DNA of 64,000 nucleotides from Rhodospirillaceae bacterium MC! (GTDB taxonomy: Bacteria > Pseudomonadota > Alphaproteobacteria > MC1), in NCBI GenBank assembly GCA_002632265.1, contig NQOV01000006.1:1-64000 (forward strand), written 5' to 3'. Shown here one piece after another: positions 54,964 through 64,000 of the stretch (position 1 is its first letter; each line of letters starts with the position of its first letter). Under the pieces are notes generated by a model. It saw nothing but the letters and a program-made list of their open reading frames with translations, was not told the DNA's origin and did no database searches. The translations under genes and the position numbers were made by a program.

Positions 54964-55656
54964 TTATATGTTTTTACGCATAATTTGATGACCTTTTCTT
55001 GTAACGTATCCCACAGGCACAGACCATATATGAACAAGTCTTGAAAATGGGAATACCAAGAAGATAGTAAATCCAACAAGCACATGGGCTTTATAGATCC
55101 AATTTTCATTAATGATATACGAACCCGTATCAGATGAGAAAATAACCAAATGTTGTAGCCAGTTAGATAAGCTTACCATAGAAGTGGCACTTGCGTCATC
55201 GTGCATAGATACAGGAATAGTAGCTAAGCCCAATAGTAATTGCACTAATAATAAAAACAAGATAGCCATATCGCCAAAGCTTGTATTTGCTATTAATCTA
55301 GGATTTAACATACGACGTTGGATGAGAATTAACAAACCAATTAAGCAGATAATACCTGCAATACCGCCAACAGTCATCGCCATAACTTCCTTAGCACGAG
55401 CCATGATAAACGGACTGTAAAAAGCATGTGGAGTAAGTAAGCCGACAAAATGTCCAGCTAAAATCACGATGATCCCAATATGGAAAAAGTTTGAGCCAAT
55501 AAAGAACTTAAGGCCTTTCTTTTCCATAATTTGGGTTGAGCCTGCACGCCAGCCATAGGGTAAATGTTTAAGACGTAAGAACGAACCCAGTAAGAACACA
55601 GCCACAGCCACATAAGGGTAATATACAAATAGTATATTATTAAGATATATATTCAT
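54964..55656 (-). CDS. narI: Respiratory nitrate reductase gamma subunit
   Basis: 230 residues with five membrane helices. It oxidises quinol and feeds electrons through two b hemes to NarH. The heme ligands are in FHIGIIVILAGHFVG (two His ten apart) and HVLVGFTIFLVFPFSRLVH (two His eighteen apart), the spacing known for E. coli NarI. Last gene of the nar cluster, 31 bp after narJ. Confidence 0.96.
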   Translation of the reverse strand: MNIYLNNILFVYYPYVAVAVFLLGSFLRLKHLPYGWRAGSTQIMEKKGLKFFIGSNFFHIGIIVILAGHFVGLLTPHAFYSPFIMARAKEVMAMTVGGIAGIICLIGLLILIQRRMLNPRLIANTSFGDMAILFLLLVQLLLGLATIPVSMHDDASATSMVSLSNWLQHLVIFSSDTGSYIINENWIYKAHVLVGFTIFLVFPFSRLVHIWSVPVGYVTRKGHQIMRKNI

Positions 55657-55687
55657 TTTTTTTGACCTTAATATAATAAATTAAATT

Positions 55688-56407
55688 TTAAAGAGAAGAG
55701 CTAGGATTTGCTGATCCGCACTCATTATCTGCTTGCATAGAATTAAGTGCTTTCATCGAGGATGAAACATCAGAGGCCGGACAGGTTTGACAATCTGTCT
55801 CCGAGCCGAAGACTTGCGGTTCTTCCCATTCCTTATCCATATCATAATCTTCTTCATTAAGAGATATGGCTTTTTCCAAACGTTCTAAATTAGGCTTTAC
55901 GGATGTAAGATCTAAGATAGAATCAAAAATAACAGCATAGGGACTTTCTATTTTTTCAAGAGATGTTTTTAACATCATTAAAATATCAACAGTTTCGCCC
56001 AATTCTTCATCCATTGCCGATTTATCAAGTAAAGATATATACTCTAAAAACAGCGGTAAATAATCGGGCAGTTCGTTGGAATTCATATCCAGCCCTTTAG
56101 CATGATAGTTTTCCACAAGATCGATCATAGCTTGACCACGGAAACGAGAATCCCCATGAATATGTTCGAACAAGTGTAAACTATTTTTACGCCCACGATC
56201 AAAGGTTTTTGTATATTCACTTTGTAAAAGATAAATATCATGTTGATCATTGGTTAGATAATCAAAAAAACCATCGAGCTTTGTGAGAATACCAGCAGAT
56301 AGTAACTTCTCATCTTTTATAACATCTTTAATTTCACCCAAAGCAGAAATTACTTCTATTTCAGGATACATTAAGAGTAAAGATAAAGCTTTTGGAGTAT
56401 TAAACAT
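55688..56407 (-). CDS. narJ: Nitrate reductase assembly chaperone
   Basis: 239 residues. NarJ guides molybdenum cofactor insertion into NarG and is not part of the final enzyme. It has the typical YPEIEVISALGEIKD start, LQSEYTKTFDRGRKNSLHLF, the conserved HIHGDSRFRGQAM region, and PLFLEYISLL. The C-terminal part is acidic and ends in a Cys/Ser-rich tail. It lies 3 bp after narH. Confidence 0.93.
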   Translation of the reverse strand: MFNTPKALSLLLMYPEIEVISALGEIKDVIKDEKLLSAGILTKLDGFFDYLTNDQHDIYLLQSEYTKTFDRGRKNSLHLFEHIHGDSRFRGQAMIDLVENYHAKGLDMNSNELPDYLPLFLEYISLLDKSAMDEELGETVDILMMLKTSLEKIESPYAVIFDSILDLTSVKPNLERLEKAISLNEEDYDMDKEWEEPQVFGSETDCQTCPASDVSSSMKALNSMQADNECGSANPSSSL

Positions 56408-56410
56408 ATT

Positions 56411-57946
56411 TTAATTACCTCCAAATAGGTTTTTACGCTTAGGAGTAGCACCACCACACATACCACCAGATCCGCCGAATGTTTCATCACTGATAGAACA
56501 GTTGAAATCAAGGCCATTATCTGTGCGTTCGCCAAAGGCGTCATTCACGGCGTCAACATATTTGGTAGGAATAACGAATCTATCATCATAATGAGCTAAA
56601 GCTAGATAACGATACATTTCTTCAACTTCCACAGTTGTTAAACCTGCCTTATCTAGGATCTCTTTATTACGACGACCGAATATGGTTTTCTCTCTCATGT
56701 ACTGACGCATGGTCGCAATTTTACCCAGCACGCCTGCGATCACTTCCGTATCGCCTGCACTTAGTAAATTAGCCAGATACTTAAGTGGGATTTGCATATC
56801 TTCAATCTTAGGTAACAGACCGTTTAAGCCATCATTTGGCAATTCGCCTTTTTCCACTGATTTTTGTAAAGGACTCAATGGCGGAATATACCAAACCATT
56901 GGCAATGTTCTGTATTCAGGATGTAATGGTAATGCAATTTTCCATTCCACTGCCATTTTATATACAGGCGAAGCCATGGCCGCATCGATCCAAGTTTGAG
57001 AAATACCTGCCTTTAATGCTTGAGCTTGCACTTCTTCATCATGTGGATCTAGGAATACATCCAATTGACTTTTATAAAGATCTTGCTCATTATCCACCGA
57101 GCCAGCACTTGCGATTTTATCAGCGTCATACAAGATAACACCAAGATAGCGAATACGACCCACACAAGTTTCCGAACATACAGTCGGTTGACCTGCTTCC
57201 AAACGTGGATAACACATGATACATTTTTCCGATTTACCAGAACGCCAATTGAAGTAAACTTTCTTGTAAGGACATGATGAAACACACATTCTCCAGCCAC
57301 GGCATTTTTCTTGATCCACAAGAACCACGCCATCTTCTTCACGCTTATACATCGCTCCAGACGGACAAGAGGCAACACATGCAGGATTCAAACAATGTTC
57401 ACATAAACGAGGTAAATAGCTCATGAAAGTATTTTCAAATTCTTTATATACTTCCTTTTGCACACCGTCGAAATTTTTATCCTTACTACGTTTTGCGAAT
57501 TCTCCCCCTAGCATATCTTCCCAGTTAGCCGAAGATGTAATTTTATCCATGGGCTTTTTGGTAATGATAGAACGAGGTTTTGCAATTGGTTGGATGTTTG
57601 ATCTTGGAGCTTTAGTCAGATCCGTATAATCAAAGGTAAAAGGTTCGTAGTAATCATCAATACTTAGCATATTCTGATTAACAAAGATATTAGATAAAAG
57701 TCTAACCTTATTCCCTGCCTTAAGTTTTAGTTTACCATTTTTAAGAACCCAACCGCCCTTATAATGTTCTTGATCTTCCCAGTTATTGGGATAGCCAATA
57801 CCGGGTTTGGTTTCTACATTATTAAACCAAGCATATTCCACACCCTCACGAGATGTCCATACGTTTTTGCATGATACAGAACAAGTATGACAACCGATAC
57901 ATTTATCTAGGTTAAGAACCATGCCTATTTGTGCTTTAATGTTCAT
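56411..57946 (-). CDS. narH: Respiratory nitrate reductase beta subunit
   Basis: 511 residues. The electron-transfer subunit, with three 4Fe-4S clusters and one 3Fe-4S cluster on the cytoplasmic side. Cluster cysteines occur in CIGCHTCSVSC, CEHCLNPACVASC, CRGWRMCVSSC (Trp in place of one Cys marks the 3Fe-4S site) and CIMCYP..CSETC. The NFGG-type C-terminus (SCGGSGG-like) follows. A small stretch at the end is rich in Gly and Met. It lies 76 bp after narG. Confidence 0.97.
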   Translation of the reverse strand: MNIKAQIGMVLNLDKCIGCHTCSVSCKNVWTSREGVEYAWFNNVETKPGIGYPNNWEDQEHYKGGWVLKNGKLKLKAGNKVRLLSNIFVNQNMLSIDDYYEPFTFDYTDLTKAPRSNIQPIAKPRSIITKKPMDKITSSANWEDMLGGEFAKRSKDKNFDGVQKEVYKEFENTFMSYLPRLCEHCLNPACVASCPSGAMYKREEDGVVLVDQEKCRGWRMCVSSCPYKKVYFNWRSGKSEKCIMCYPRLEAGQPTVCSETCVGRIRYLGVILYDADKIASAGSVDNEQDLYKSQLDVFLDPHDEEVQAQALKAGISQTWIDAAMASPVYKMAVEWKIALPLHPEYRTLPMVWYIPPLSPLQKSVEKGELPNDGLNGLLPKIEDMQIPLKYLANLLSAGDTEVIAGVLGKIATMRQYMREKTIFGRRNKEILDKAGLTTVEVEEMYRYLALAHYDDRFVIPTKYVDAVNDAFGERTDNGLDFNCSISDETFGGSGGMCGGATPKRKNLFGGN

Positions 57947-58022
57947 ATTATTTTTCTTTCTTAGTTAATCTCTATTTTAGATTAAGAATCTTAAATAATA
58001 AAGATTATATTGTTACAAATAC

Positions 58023-61000
58023 TTATAAAGTAGCTTTTTTCATTTTGCGAATAACCACAAAGGCATCTCGGTTTGCACCAATTGTCCCGTAATAGTTAAA
58101 GCCATATGCAAGATGTGCATAACCACCGATCATATGAGTAGGTTTAAGAGTAACCTTACAAACAGAGTTATGAATACCGCTACGTTTTTTAGTAATTTCA
58201 CTAACAGGAAGATTTACAATTTTCTCTTGTGCGTGATACATGATAGTTAGACCATCGGGAATACGTTGAGAAACAATAGCACGAGCGGAAAGTGTTCCAT
58301 GAGCATTCCATGCTTCCACCCAATCGTTATCTTCGATATCTGCTCTTTTAGCGTCAGCCTCACTTAGCCAAATACAAGGGCCACCACGCCCTAAAGTAAG
58401 CATGATCAAGTTATCAGAGAACGTCGAGTGAATACCCCATTTTTGATGTGGAGTAATGAAATTAAGAGTAATCTTTTTATTATCATTATCATCTCCATTG
58501 GAAATATCTTGAACTTCTTGGCTTAGATCCTGCATATCTACAGGCGGTTTATAGCTCACAAGCCCCTCACCGAAATCTCTCATCCATTTATGATCTTGAT
58601 AGAGTTGTTGACGCCCTGTAATAGTTCTCCACGGAATATTCTCATGAACGTTGGTATAGTTCGAAGTATAAGATACATCATGGGATTCAACTCCGCTCCA
58701 AGTAGGCGAAGAAATAATCTTTTTAGGACTAGCTTGCAGATCCTTAAAGTGGATATTCACATGTTCAGAACCACTAGCTAAATGCGAATGATCAATCCCA
58801 GTAACTTCGCTTAAGGCTTTCCAAGCTTTAACCGCCACTTGTCCGTTAGTTTCAGGAGCTAGAGTTAAAATTACGTTAGCTGCGTCAATATCGGTTTCGA
58901 TTTTAGTTAGATTTTCGAACTCTGTACCTTCGTCTCTTAATTCAATACCATTTAGTTCTTTTAAGTGATGAAGTTCTTCTTTAGTTTTCCAACTAATACC
59001 TTTCCCGCCGTTACCTAATTTATCGATTTTATCGCCTAGAGTTGTGAAACGTTTATAGACATTAGTATAATCACGCTCTACCATCATAACCGACGGCATA
59101 GTCTTACCTGGAATCGGTTCACATTCGCCATTTTTCCAATCTATAGCATCGGCTTGGCCCAGCTCGTTAGGGGAATCATGTTGAATTGGTAACAATACGA
59201 TATCATCTTGTTTACCCAAATGACCTTTGGATAATTTAGAAAATTCCTTAGCGATACCCTTAAAGATATCCCAATCGGATCTACTTTCCCATACAGGATC
59301 AACCGCACGAGTTAGCGGATGAATGAATGGGTGCATATCCGAAGTATTCAGATCATTTTTCTCATACCACGAGGCTGTAGGCAATACGATATCAGAATAT
59401 ACACAAGTTGTCGACATTCTAAAATCTAGAGTTACAAGAAGATCAAGTTTACCCTCTGGAGCGTCTTCATGCCATTTAACTTCTGTAGGTTTTTTGAATT
59501 CGCTACCATGACCATAGTCATTTAGCACGCCATGATCTGTACCAAGAAGATGTTTAAGGAAGTATTCGTGTCCTTTTGATGAAGATCCAAGAATGTTAGA
59601 TCGCCATACAAACATATTACGTGGGTAGTTTTTCGGATTATCAGGATCTTCACTGGCAAAATTTAGCTCTTGAGATTTTAGATTCTTAGCCACATATTCG
59701 CCCGCTGACAAGCCTGATTCCTTAACAAGTTTAGCAACTTCCAAAGGATTCTGCTGTAATTGTGGAGCAGATGGCAACCAACCCATTCTTTCCGATTTCA
59801 CATTACAATCGATTAGAGAGTAATTTTCCCAATCTGATTTCTTCGCAAGTGGAGAAAGTAAGGCCGTAGTATTTAATGTTTCATAACGCCATTGATCCGT
59901 ATGAGCATAGAAGAACGAAGTGGAATTCATATGACGTGGAGGTCTATTCCAATCCAAACCGAATGCCAACGGAATCCAACCAGTTTGTGGGCGAAGTTTT
60001 TCTTGTCCCACATAGTGGCCCCAGCCACCGCCTGACTTACCGATACAACCACAGAACACAAGCATATTAATAATACTACGATAAATCATATCAGTATGGA
60101 ACCAGTGATTGACACCAGCCCCGATAATAACTAAAGATTTACCATTTGTATCATGAGCATTTTGAGCGAATTCACGAGCAATATTAATAACTGTTTGCGA
60201 ATCCACACCTGTAATTTGCTCTTGCCATTTAGGAGTATAAGGCACATCATCATTATATGATTTAGCACTATATTTATCTTCCAAACCACGATCAATACCA
60301 TAGTGAGCTAACATCAGATCATAAACCGTAACAACTTTAATTTTACCGTCTTTCGTAGATAAAGTACGAGTTGGTACGCTATGGGTTAAAATATCAGGAT
60401 GATTGGAACTTTTAAAGAAATCATGACCTTGATTGCCGTGGAATGGGAAAGCGATAGTTGAGATATCTGTATTATCTTCATCAAGTAAAGTAAGCATAGG
60501 CTTCATGGCCTTACCGTTTACATCTTCGTCTTTTAGATTCCACTGACCTTTTTCGCCCCAACGAGAACCGATTGTTCCCTTAGGAATGGTTAGCTCTTTG
60601 GTTAATTCATTATATAGAACAGGTTTCCAACTGGCATTATTTTCTTGCCCTAGATTATCATCCATATCACTGGCACGTAATAAGTTACCTGCAGTTAAGC
60701 CGTGTTCTGTTTCTTCTAGTTTGATCAAGAATGGCATATCAGAATATTTGCGGATGTAATCATCAAAGTACTGACTCTTTTTATTACCCACATGATATTC
60801 ATTTAAGATCACATGACCCATAGCCATAGCCATGGCAGCATCCGTACCCTGTTGTGGATTCAACCAGTTATCAGCAAAACGAGCCGCCTCATTATAATCA
60901 GGAGAAACTACCGAGACTTTAGTACCTTTATAGCGTACTTCTGTCATGAAGTGAGCGTCTGGCGTACGTGTTAAGGGTACATTTGAACCCCACATCATAA

Positions 61001-61745
61001 TATAGCCAGAATTATACCAATCAGCAGATTCAGGAACATCAGTTTGTTCGCCCCAAGTTTGTGGCGACGCAGGTGGCAGATCACAATACCAATCATAAAA
61101 GGACATACAAACACCGCCGATTAAAGATAAGTATCTAGAACCCGACGCATAGGAAACCATAGACATGGCAGGAATTGGCGAAAAGCCGATAATTCTATCA
61201 GGACCATAGGTTTTAGCAGTATAGATATTGGAAGAGGCGATAATCTCATTAACTTCTTTCCAGTTAGATCTCACATGTCCACCCATACCACGAGCTTTTT
61301 GATAGGATCTTACAAGCTCTTTATCTTCTTGAATACTTGCCCAAGCGTCCACAGGATCGGAATGAATCTTGCGAGCTTCACGCCATGCTTTAACCAATTC
61401 CCCACGAATTAGCGGATGTTTCACACGATTCGCACTATATAAATACCACGAATAACTAGCCCCACGTGGACAACCACGAGGTTCATGATTTGGCATATCG
61501 GGTCTTGTTTCTGGATAGTTGGTTTGTTGGGTTTCCCACGTTACAATACCTTTTTTAACATATACTTTCCAGCTACAAGAACCAGTACAGTTAACACCGT
61601 GAGTCGAACGGACAATTTTATCATAAGACCAACGCTTACGATATACATTCTCCCAATCACGATTTTCTTCAGTAACAATACCATGCCCATCAGAGTAAGT
61701 ATCAACTACTTTTTTAAAAAAAGAAAAATTTTTAAATATACTCAT
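58023..61745 (-). CDS. narG: Respiratory nitrate reductase alpha subunit
   Basis: 1240 residues, the standard length. The molybdenum bis-MGD catalytic subunit, which reduces nitrate to nitrite. The N-terminal 4Fe-4S site is THGVNCTGSCSW (His49, Cys53, Cys57) with Cys92 in GCPRG. The Mo-ligating aspartate lies in MMWGSNVPLTRTPD. No frame break or truncation is seen. There is no twin-arginine signal, so the site faces the cytoplasm. The 250 bp upstream hold a large hairpin at 61855-61958, between narK and narG. Confidence 0.97.
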   Translation of the reverse strand: MSIFKNFSFFKKVVDTYSDGHGIVTEENRDWENVYRKRWSYDKIVRSTHGVNCTGSCSWKVYVKKGIVTWETQQTNYPETRPDMPNHEPRGCPRGASYSWYLYSANRVKHPLIRGELVKAWREARKIHSDPVDAWASIQEDKELVRSYQKARGMGGHVRSNWKEVNEIIASSNIYTAKTYGPDRIIGFSPIPAMSMVSYASGSRYLSLIGGVCMSFYDWYCDLPPASPQTWGEQTDVPESADWYNSGYIMMWGSNVPLTRTPDAHFMTEVRYKGTKVSVVSPDYNEAARFADNWLNPQQGTDAAMAMAMGHVILNEYHVGNKKSQYFDDYIRKYSDMPFLIKLEETEHGLTAGNLLRASDMDDNLGQENNASWKPVLYNELTKELTIPKGTIGSRWGEKGQWNLKDEDVNGKAMKPMLTLLDEDNTDISTIAFPFHGNQGHDFFKSSNHPDILTHSVPTRTLSTKDGKIKVVTVYDLMLAHYGIDRGLEDKYSAKSYNDDVPYTPKWQEQITGVDSQTVINIAREFAQNAHDTNGKSLVIIGAGVNHWFHTDMIYRSIINMLVFCGCIGKSGGGWGHYVGQEKLRPQTGWIPLAFGLDWNRPPRHMNSTSFFYAHTDQWRYETLNTTALLSPLAKKSDWENYSLIDCNVKSERMGWLPSAPQLQQNPLEVAKLVKESGLSAGEYVAKNLKSQELNFASEDPDNPKNYPRNMFVWRSNILGSSSKGHEYFLKHLLGTDHGVLNDYGHGSEFKKPTEVKWHEDAPEGKLDLLVTLDFRMSTTCVYSDIVLPTASWYEKNDLNTSDMHPFIHPLTRAVDPVWESRSDWDIFKGIAKEFSKLSKGHLGKQDDIVLLPIQHDSPNELGQADAIDWKNGECEPIPGKTMPSVMMVERDYTNVYKRFTTLGDKIDKLGNGGKGISWKTKEELHHLKELNGIELRDEGTEFENLTKIETDIDAANVILTLAPETNGQVAVKAWKALSEVTGIDHSHLASGSEHVNIHFKDLQASPKKIISSPTWSGVESHDVSYTSNYTNVHENIPWRTITGRQQLYQDHKWMRDFGEGLVSYKPPVDMQDLSQEVQDISNGDDNDNKKITLNFITPHQKWGIHSTFSDNLIMLTLGRGGPCIWLSEADAKRADIEDNDWVEAWNAHGTLSARAIVSQRIPDGLTIMYHAQEKIVNLPVSEITKKRSGIHNSVCKVTLKPTHMIGGYAHLAYGFNYYGTIGANRDAFVVIRKMKKATL

Positions 61746-61854
61746 TTGTTATTTCCTAAAATAATAAGTTGTTTTTCGTTGTTTGTTTTAGAGTTTTAAA
61801 ATAAAAATTAATCCTATTGTAAAGAGATAATGCCTCTATAATCAATAAGAAGAT

Positions 61855-61958
61855 GGGGTGGGAAAAAGTGCTTAGCCAAGGTTCTTAAGGCATACGGGGT
61901 GTATACCCCATACATAAGTACGCCTTAAGAGCCTTGGATGAGTGCTTTTTCACACCCC
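61855..61958. repeat. Large hairpin between narK and narG
   Basis: Arms of 37 nt (from 61855, and ending at 61958) pair with about six mismatches around a centre containing GGGGTGTATACCCC. The outer part (GTGGGAAAAAGTG) is the same as in the units at 21623-22033. It lies 40 bp after the narK stop on the minus strand and could reduce or process the transcript before narG. A second ACACCCCTTAT copy follows at 61967-61978. Confidence 0.82.
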
Positions 61959-61998
61959 TTATTTTCACACCCCTTATAAGATTAATTTCATTTACAAA

Positions 61999-63606
61999 CT
62001 AAGCATTACGATATTTAACGCCTGGACGTAAATAGCATGCTATGATAATCACTAAACACACAGCATAGAATATCGCTAAACCGATCATCGCATGGCTTGG
62101 TGTACCTGCTTTAATTTGTGGGCCGATAACTTTCGGAATAATAAAAGCACCATAAGCCGCAATCGCTGCAATCCAACCAAGTAAAGGGCCTTTTTGTGGA
62201 CCTAGGAATATCACAGCCCCAGTTCTAAAGATCGAACCATTAGCCACACCAGTAGCAAAGAACAAGACCAAGAACAGAATAAAGAAAGGCATGAAATAAG
62301 TTTCAGGAGTCGGACTATAATAAGCCACTTGCATATAATGTCCTGCACCTAAGCAACAAATGATCATTAATACAGTCATAACCGCAGTAACTTTCGAACC
62401 GCCGATTTTATCAGCTAACATACCACCTACTGGACGAATTAACGCACCAATAAAAGCACCTAACCAAGCATACGATAACGCCGAAGGGGCATTCGGATTA
62501 ATCACAGCAGTAATAGAACCATCAGGATTTAAAGTATGGATAAAGCCAAACACAAATTTAATTGACAGACCAAAAGCACCAGCAAAACCAATAAACGAAC
62601 CAAAAGCCATAGTATAAATAATGGTTAAAGACCAAGTATGTGGATTTTTAAAGATCGCATATTGTTTATTTAAACTTTCGCCGATACCACCTGGTAATAT
62701 ACGTAAAACGCCCACAGTAACAATAACCACAATCGGCAATACATATACCCAAGAACAACCGCCCTCAAAGAAACCATTGTTCGCTTTAGGTAAAATAAAC
62801 ATAATACCAATCGCCGAAGTGATCAAACCAATTAAAGTCATACCAATGATTTTAGCGAATGAACTGGCAGTAGAACCCAAGTTAGGAGATACATTTTCAG
62901 TTACAATATTATTCATTCCAAACCATGCCGCAGCACACATAGGAACAAGTAAAGCAACCCATACTAAAGCACCGTTTTGAACGTAAACTTCAGTACCTTG
63001 AGCCAGTTTACCAATGATAGATCCACTGGTCTGTTGTAAAGCCAAAGAATGTCCAATAACGCCAATTCCTAAAACTAAAGGAACTAATACTTGCATAGTT
63101 GTAACACCAAAGTTACCAAGCCCTGCATTCATACCTAAAGAATAACCTTGCACTTTTTTCGGATAGAAAAAAGAAATGTTTGACATTGAAGATGAGAAAT
63201 TCCCACCACCGATACCACCAAGTAAAGCAAACACTTGGAATTGCCATAAAGGAGTATTAGGATTCATTAAACCGATACCAGCACCTAAAGCAGGGATAAT
63301 AAGGAAAAATGTTGTTAAAAAGATTGTATTTCTACCACCTGCAATACGCACAAAAAACGTACTAGGGATTCTCAAAGTAGCACCAGTAAAACCACCAATA
63401 GCTACTAAACTAGTTAATTGTAGTTGGGTGAAGTGAAAGCCTAAATTTACCATTTGCACAGTAATTACAGACCAATACATCCACACGCAAAAGCCTAATA
63501 GTAGGCATATAATGGAAATAAGAAGATTTCTATTGGCAATTTTTTTACCCGTTTCTTCCCAAAAGTTCTCGTCCTCGACGTCCCATTTTTCTAAATCAGC
63601 ACTCAT
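61999..63606 (-). CDS. narK: Nitrate/nitrite transporter
   Basis: 535 residues, twelve membrane helices, major facilitator superfamily. It imports nitrate and/or exports nitrite. Conserved GFTGATLRIPSTFFVRIAGG and GLGNFGVTTMQVLVPLVLG carry the NarK nitrate-signature glycines and the substrate-binding arginine. A cytoplasmic N-terminal extension (about 35 residues) and longer loops make it longer than E. coli NarK. First gene of the nar cluster; a 14-bp palindrome lies 250 bp upstream. Confidence 0.95.
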   Translation of the reverse strand: MSADLEKWDVEDENFWEETGKKIANRNLLISIICLLLGFCVWMYWSVITVQMVNLGFHFTQLQLTSLVAIGGFTGATLRIPSTFFVRIAGGRNTIFLTTFFLIIPALGAGIGLMNPNTPLWQFQVFALLGGIGGGNFSSSMSNISFFYPKKVQGYSLGMNAGLGNFGVTTMQVLVPLVLGIGVIGHSLALQQTSGSIIGKLAQGTEVYVQNGALVWVALLVPMCAAAWFGMNNIVTENVSPNLGSTASSFAKIIGMTLIGLITSAIGIMFILPKANNGFFEGGCSWVYVLPIVVIVTVGVLRILPGGIGESLNKQYAIFKNPHTWSLTIIYTMAFGSFIGFAGAFGLSIKFVFGFIHTLNPDGSITAVINPNAPSALSYAWLGAFIGALIRPVGGMLADKIGGSKVTAVMTVLMIICCLGAGHYMQVAYYSPTPETYFMPFFILFLVLFFATGVANGSIFRTGAVIFLGPQKGPLLGWIAAIAAYGAFIIPKVIGPQIKAGTPSHAMIGLAIFYAVCLVIIIACYLRPGVKYRNA

Positions 63607-63855
63607 TTTATAAAGTCTCCATAAAAAGAAATAAGTATTAGATACTAAAAATACATAAGATATAACTAATAATTTAATTTAAGTTATATTTTGCCTGTCA
63701 ATATACTTGTATAAGCCTTTGAAATTTGCTTTACAAACTTAATATCAACTCTAAATATATTCTAAAAAATAGTAAATAATAAATAATTAATAAAATACAC
63801 ATAAGAATATGTATTTACTCAATTTTCATGATATCATAGTAAACATAATATAACA

Positions 63856-63869
63856 TTGACAATTGTCAA
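63856..63869. promoter_or_regulatory. CRP/FNR-type palindrome upstream of narK
   Basis: TTGACAATTGTCAA is a perfect 14-bp palindrome of the form TTG-N8-CAA used by FNR, DNR and NnrR relatives. It lies 250 bp before the narK start, so it would need a long leader, or it may serve a gene beyond the window. A nearer TTGACA (63696-63701, minus strand) has only a poor -10 and may be the narK promoter. The rest of 63607-64000 shows no gene. Confidence 0.5.
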
Positions 63870-64000
63870 ATTCCCAATTTAAAGTTTTATTATATATTAT
63901 TTTCAACAACTTAACAAGGCGAATATTTTCCATATTTGATAAATAGCCGATTCTCACTCCCTAAAAAGAACTATTTCCCCACCCACAAACAACAAAAACA

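Overview
The window is an AT-rich bacterial chromosome segment (about one third G+C by eye) and most likely comes from an alphaproteobacterium. The evidence is the yajC-secD-secF block followed by an Mth938-domain gene (an arrangement known from alphaproteobacteria), an alphaproteobacterial-looking ParE, and lipid A genes (LpxK, an LpxL-type acyltransferase), which show a Gram-negative envelope. There is no rRNA, phage or intact insertion sequence. One tRNA with a CAT anticodon is present. I cannot name the genus.

Layout. 0-6 kb (minus strand): a membrane metallophosphoesterase, a small membrane protein, a decayed HNH protein, apt, a 671-residue protein with a degenerate EAL-like C-terminus, and rplK-rplA cut off from their usual nusG and rplJL neighbours. 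6-14 kb (plus): yajC, secD, secF, then a probable modification-dependent (Mrr-type) restriction gene, an Mth938 protein, two tiny zinc-ribbon proteins and parE. 14-22 kb: an SNF-type sodium symporter, rho, priA and a J-domain protein, separated by repeat-rich intergenic DNA. 22-35 kb: an LpxL-type acyltransferase, a membrane gene and its dead tandem copy, lpxK, a TPR lipoprotein, a MarR regulator, an array of 26 diverged 34-bp repeats, a lone short flagellin, purA, an HI0933-type flavoprotein and a membrane-anchored protein with a lysine-rich repeat tail.

35-39 kb: tRNA, ptsN, bolA, a solitary class III nucleotide cyclase of the Pycsar (PycC) type behind a perfect FNR-like site, and amtB. 39-49 kb: a surface-glycan cluster (HAD phosphatase, UbiA-type phosphoribosyltransferase, GtrII-like membrane protein, two DUF4422-GT8 glycosyltransferases, UDP-galactopyranose mutase, aldo/keto reductase), suggesting a glycan with furanose sugars. 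49-64 kb: a Cache lipoprotein, siroheme synthase, sulfite reductase CysI with an unusually compact CysJ, and the complete respiratory nitrate reductase set narK-narG-narH-narJ-narI, all on the minus strand. A 14-bp CRP/FNR-type palindrome lies upstream of narK.

The most notable non-coding feature is a family of large hairpins placed just after the stop codons of several minus-strand genes (the EAL-like gene, priA, the acyltransferase gene, narK and perhaps amtB). Some pairs of arms carry matched changes, as if the folded form were kept by selection. The 34-bp array, the orphan cyclase and the restriction gene inserted in the sec block are the best candidates for something new.
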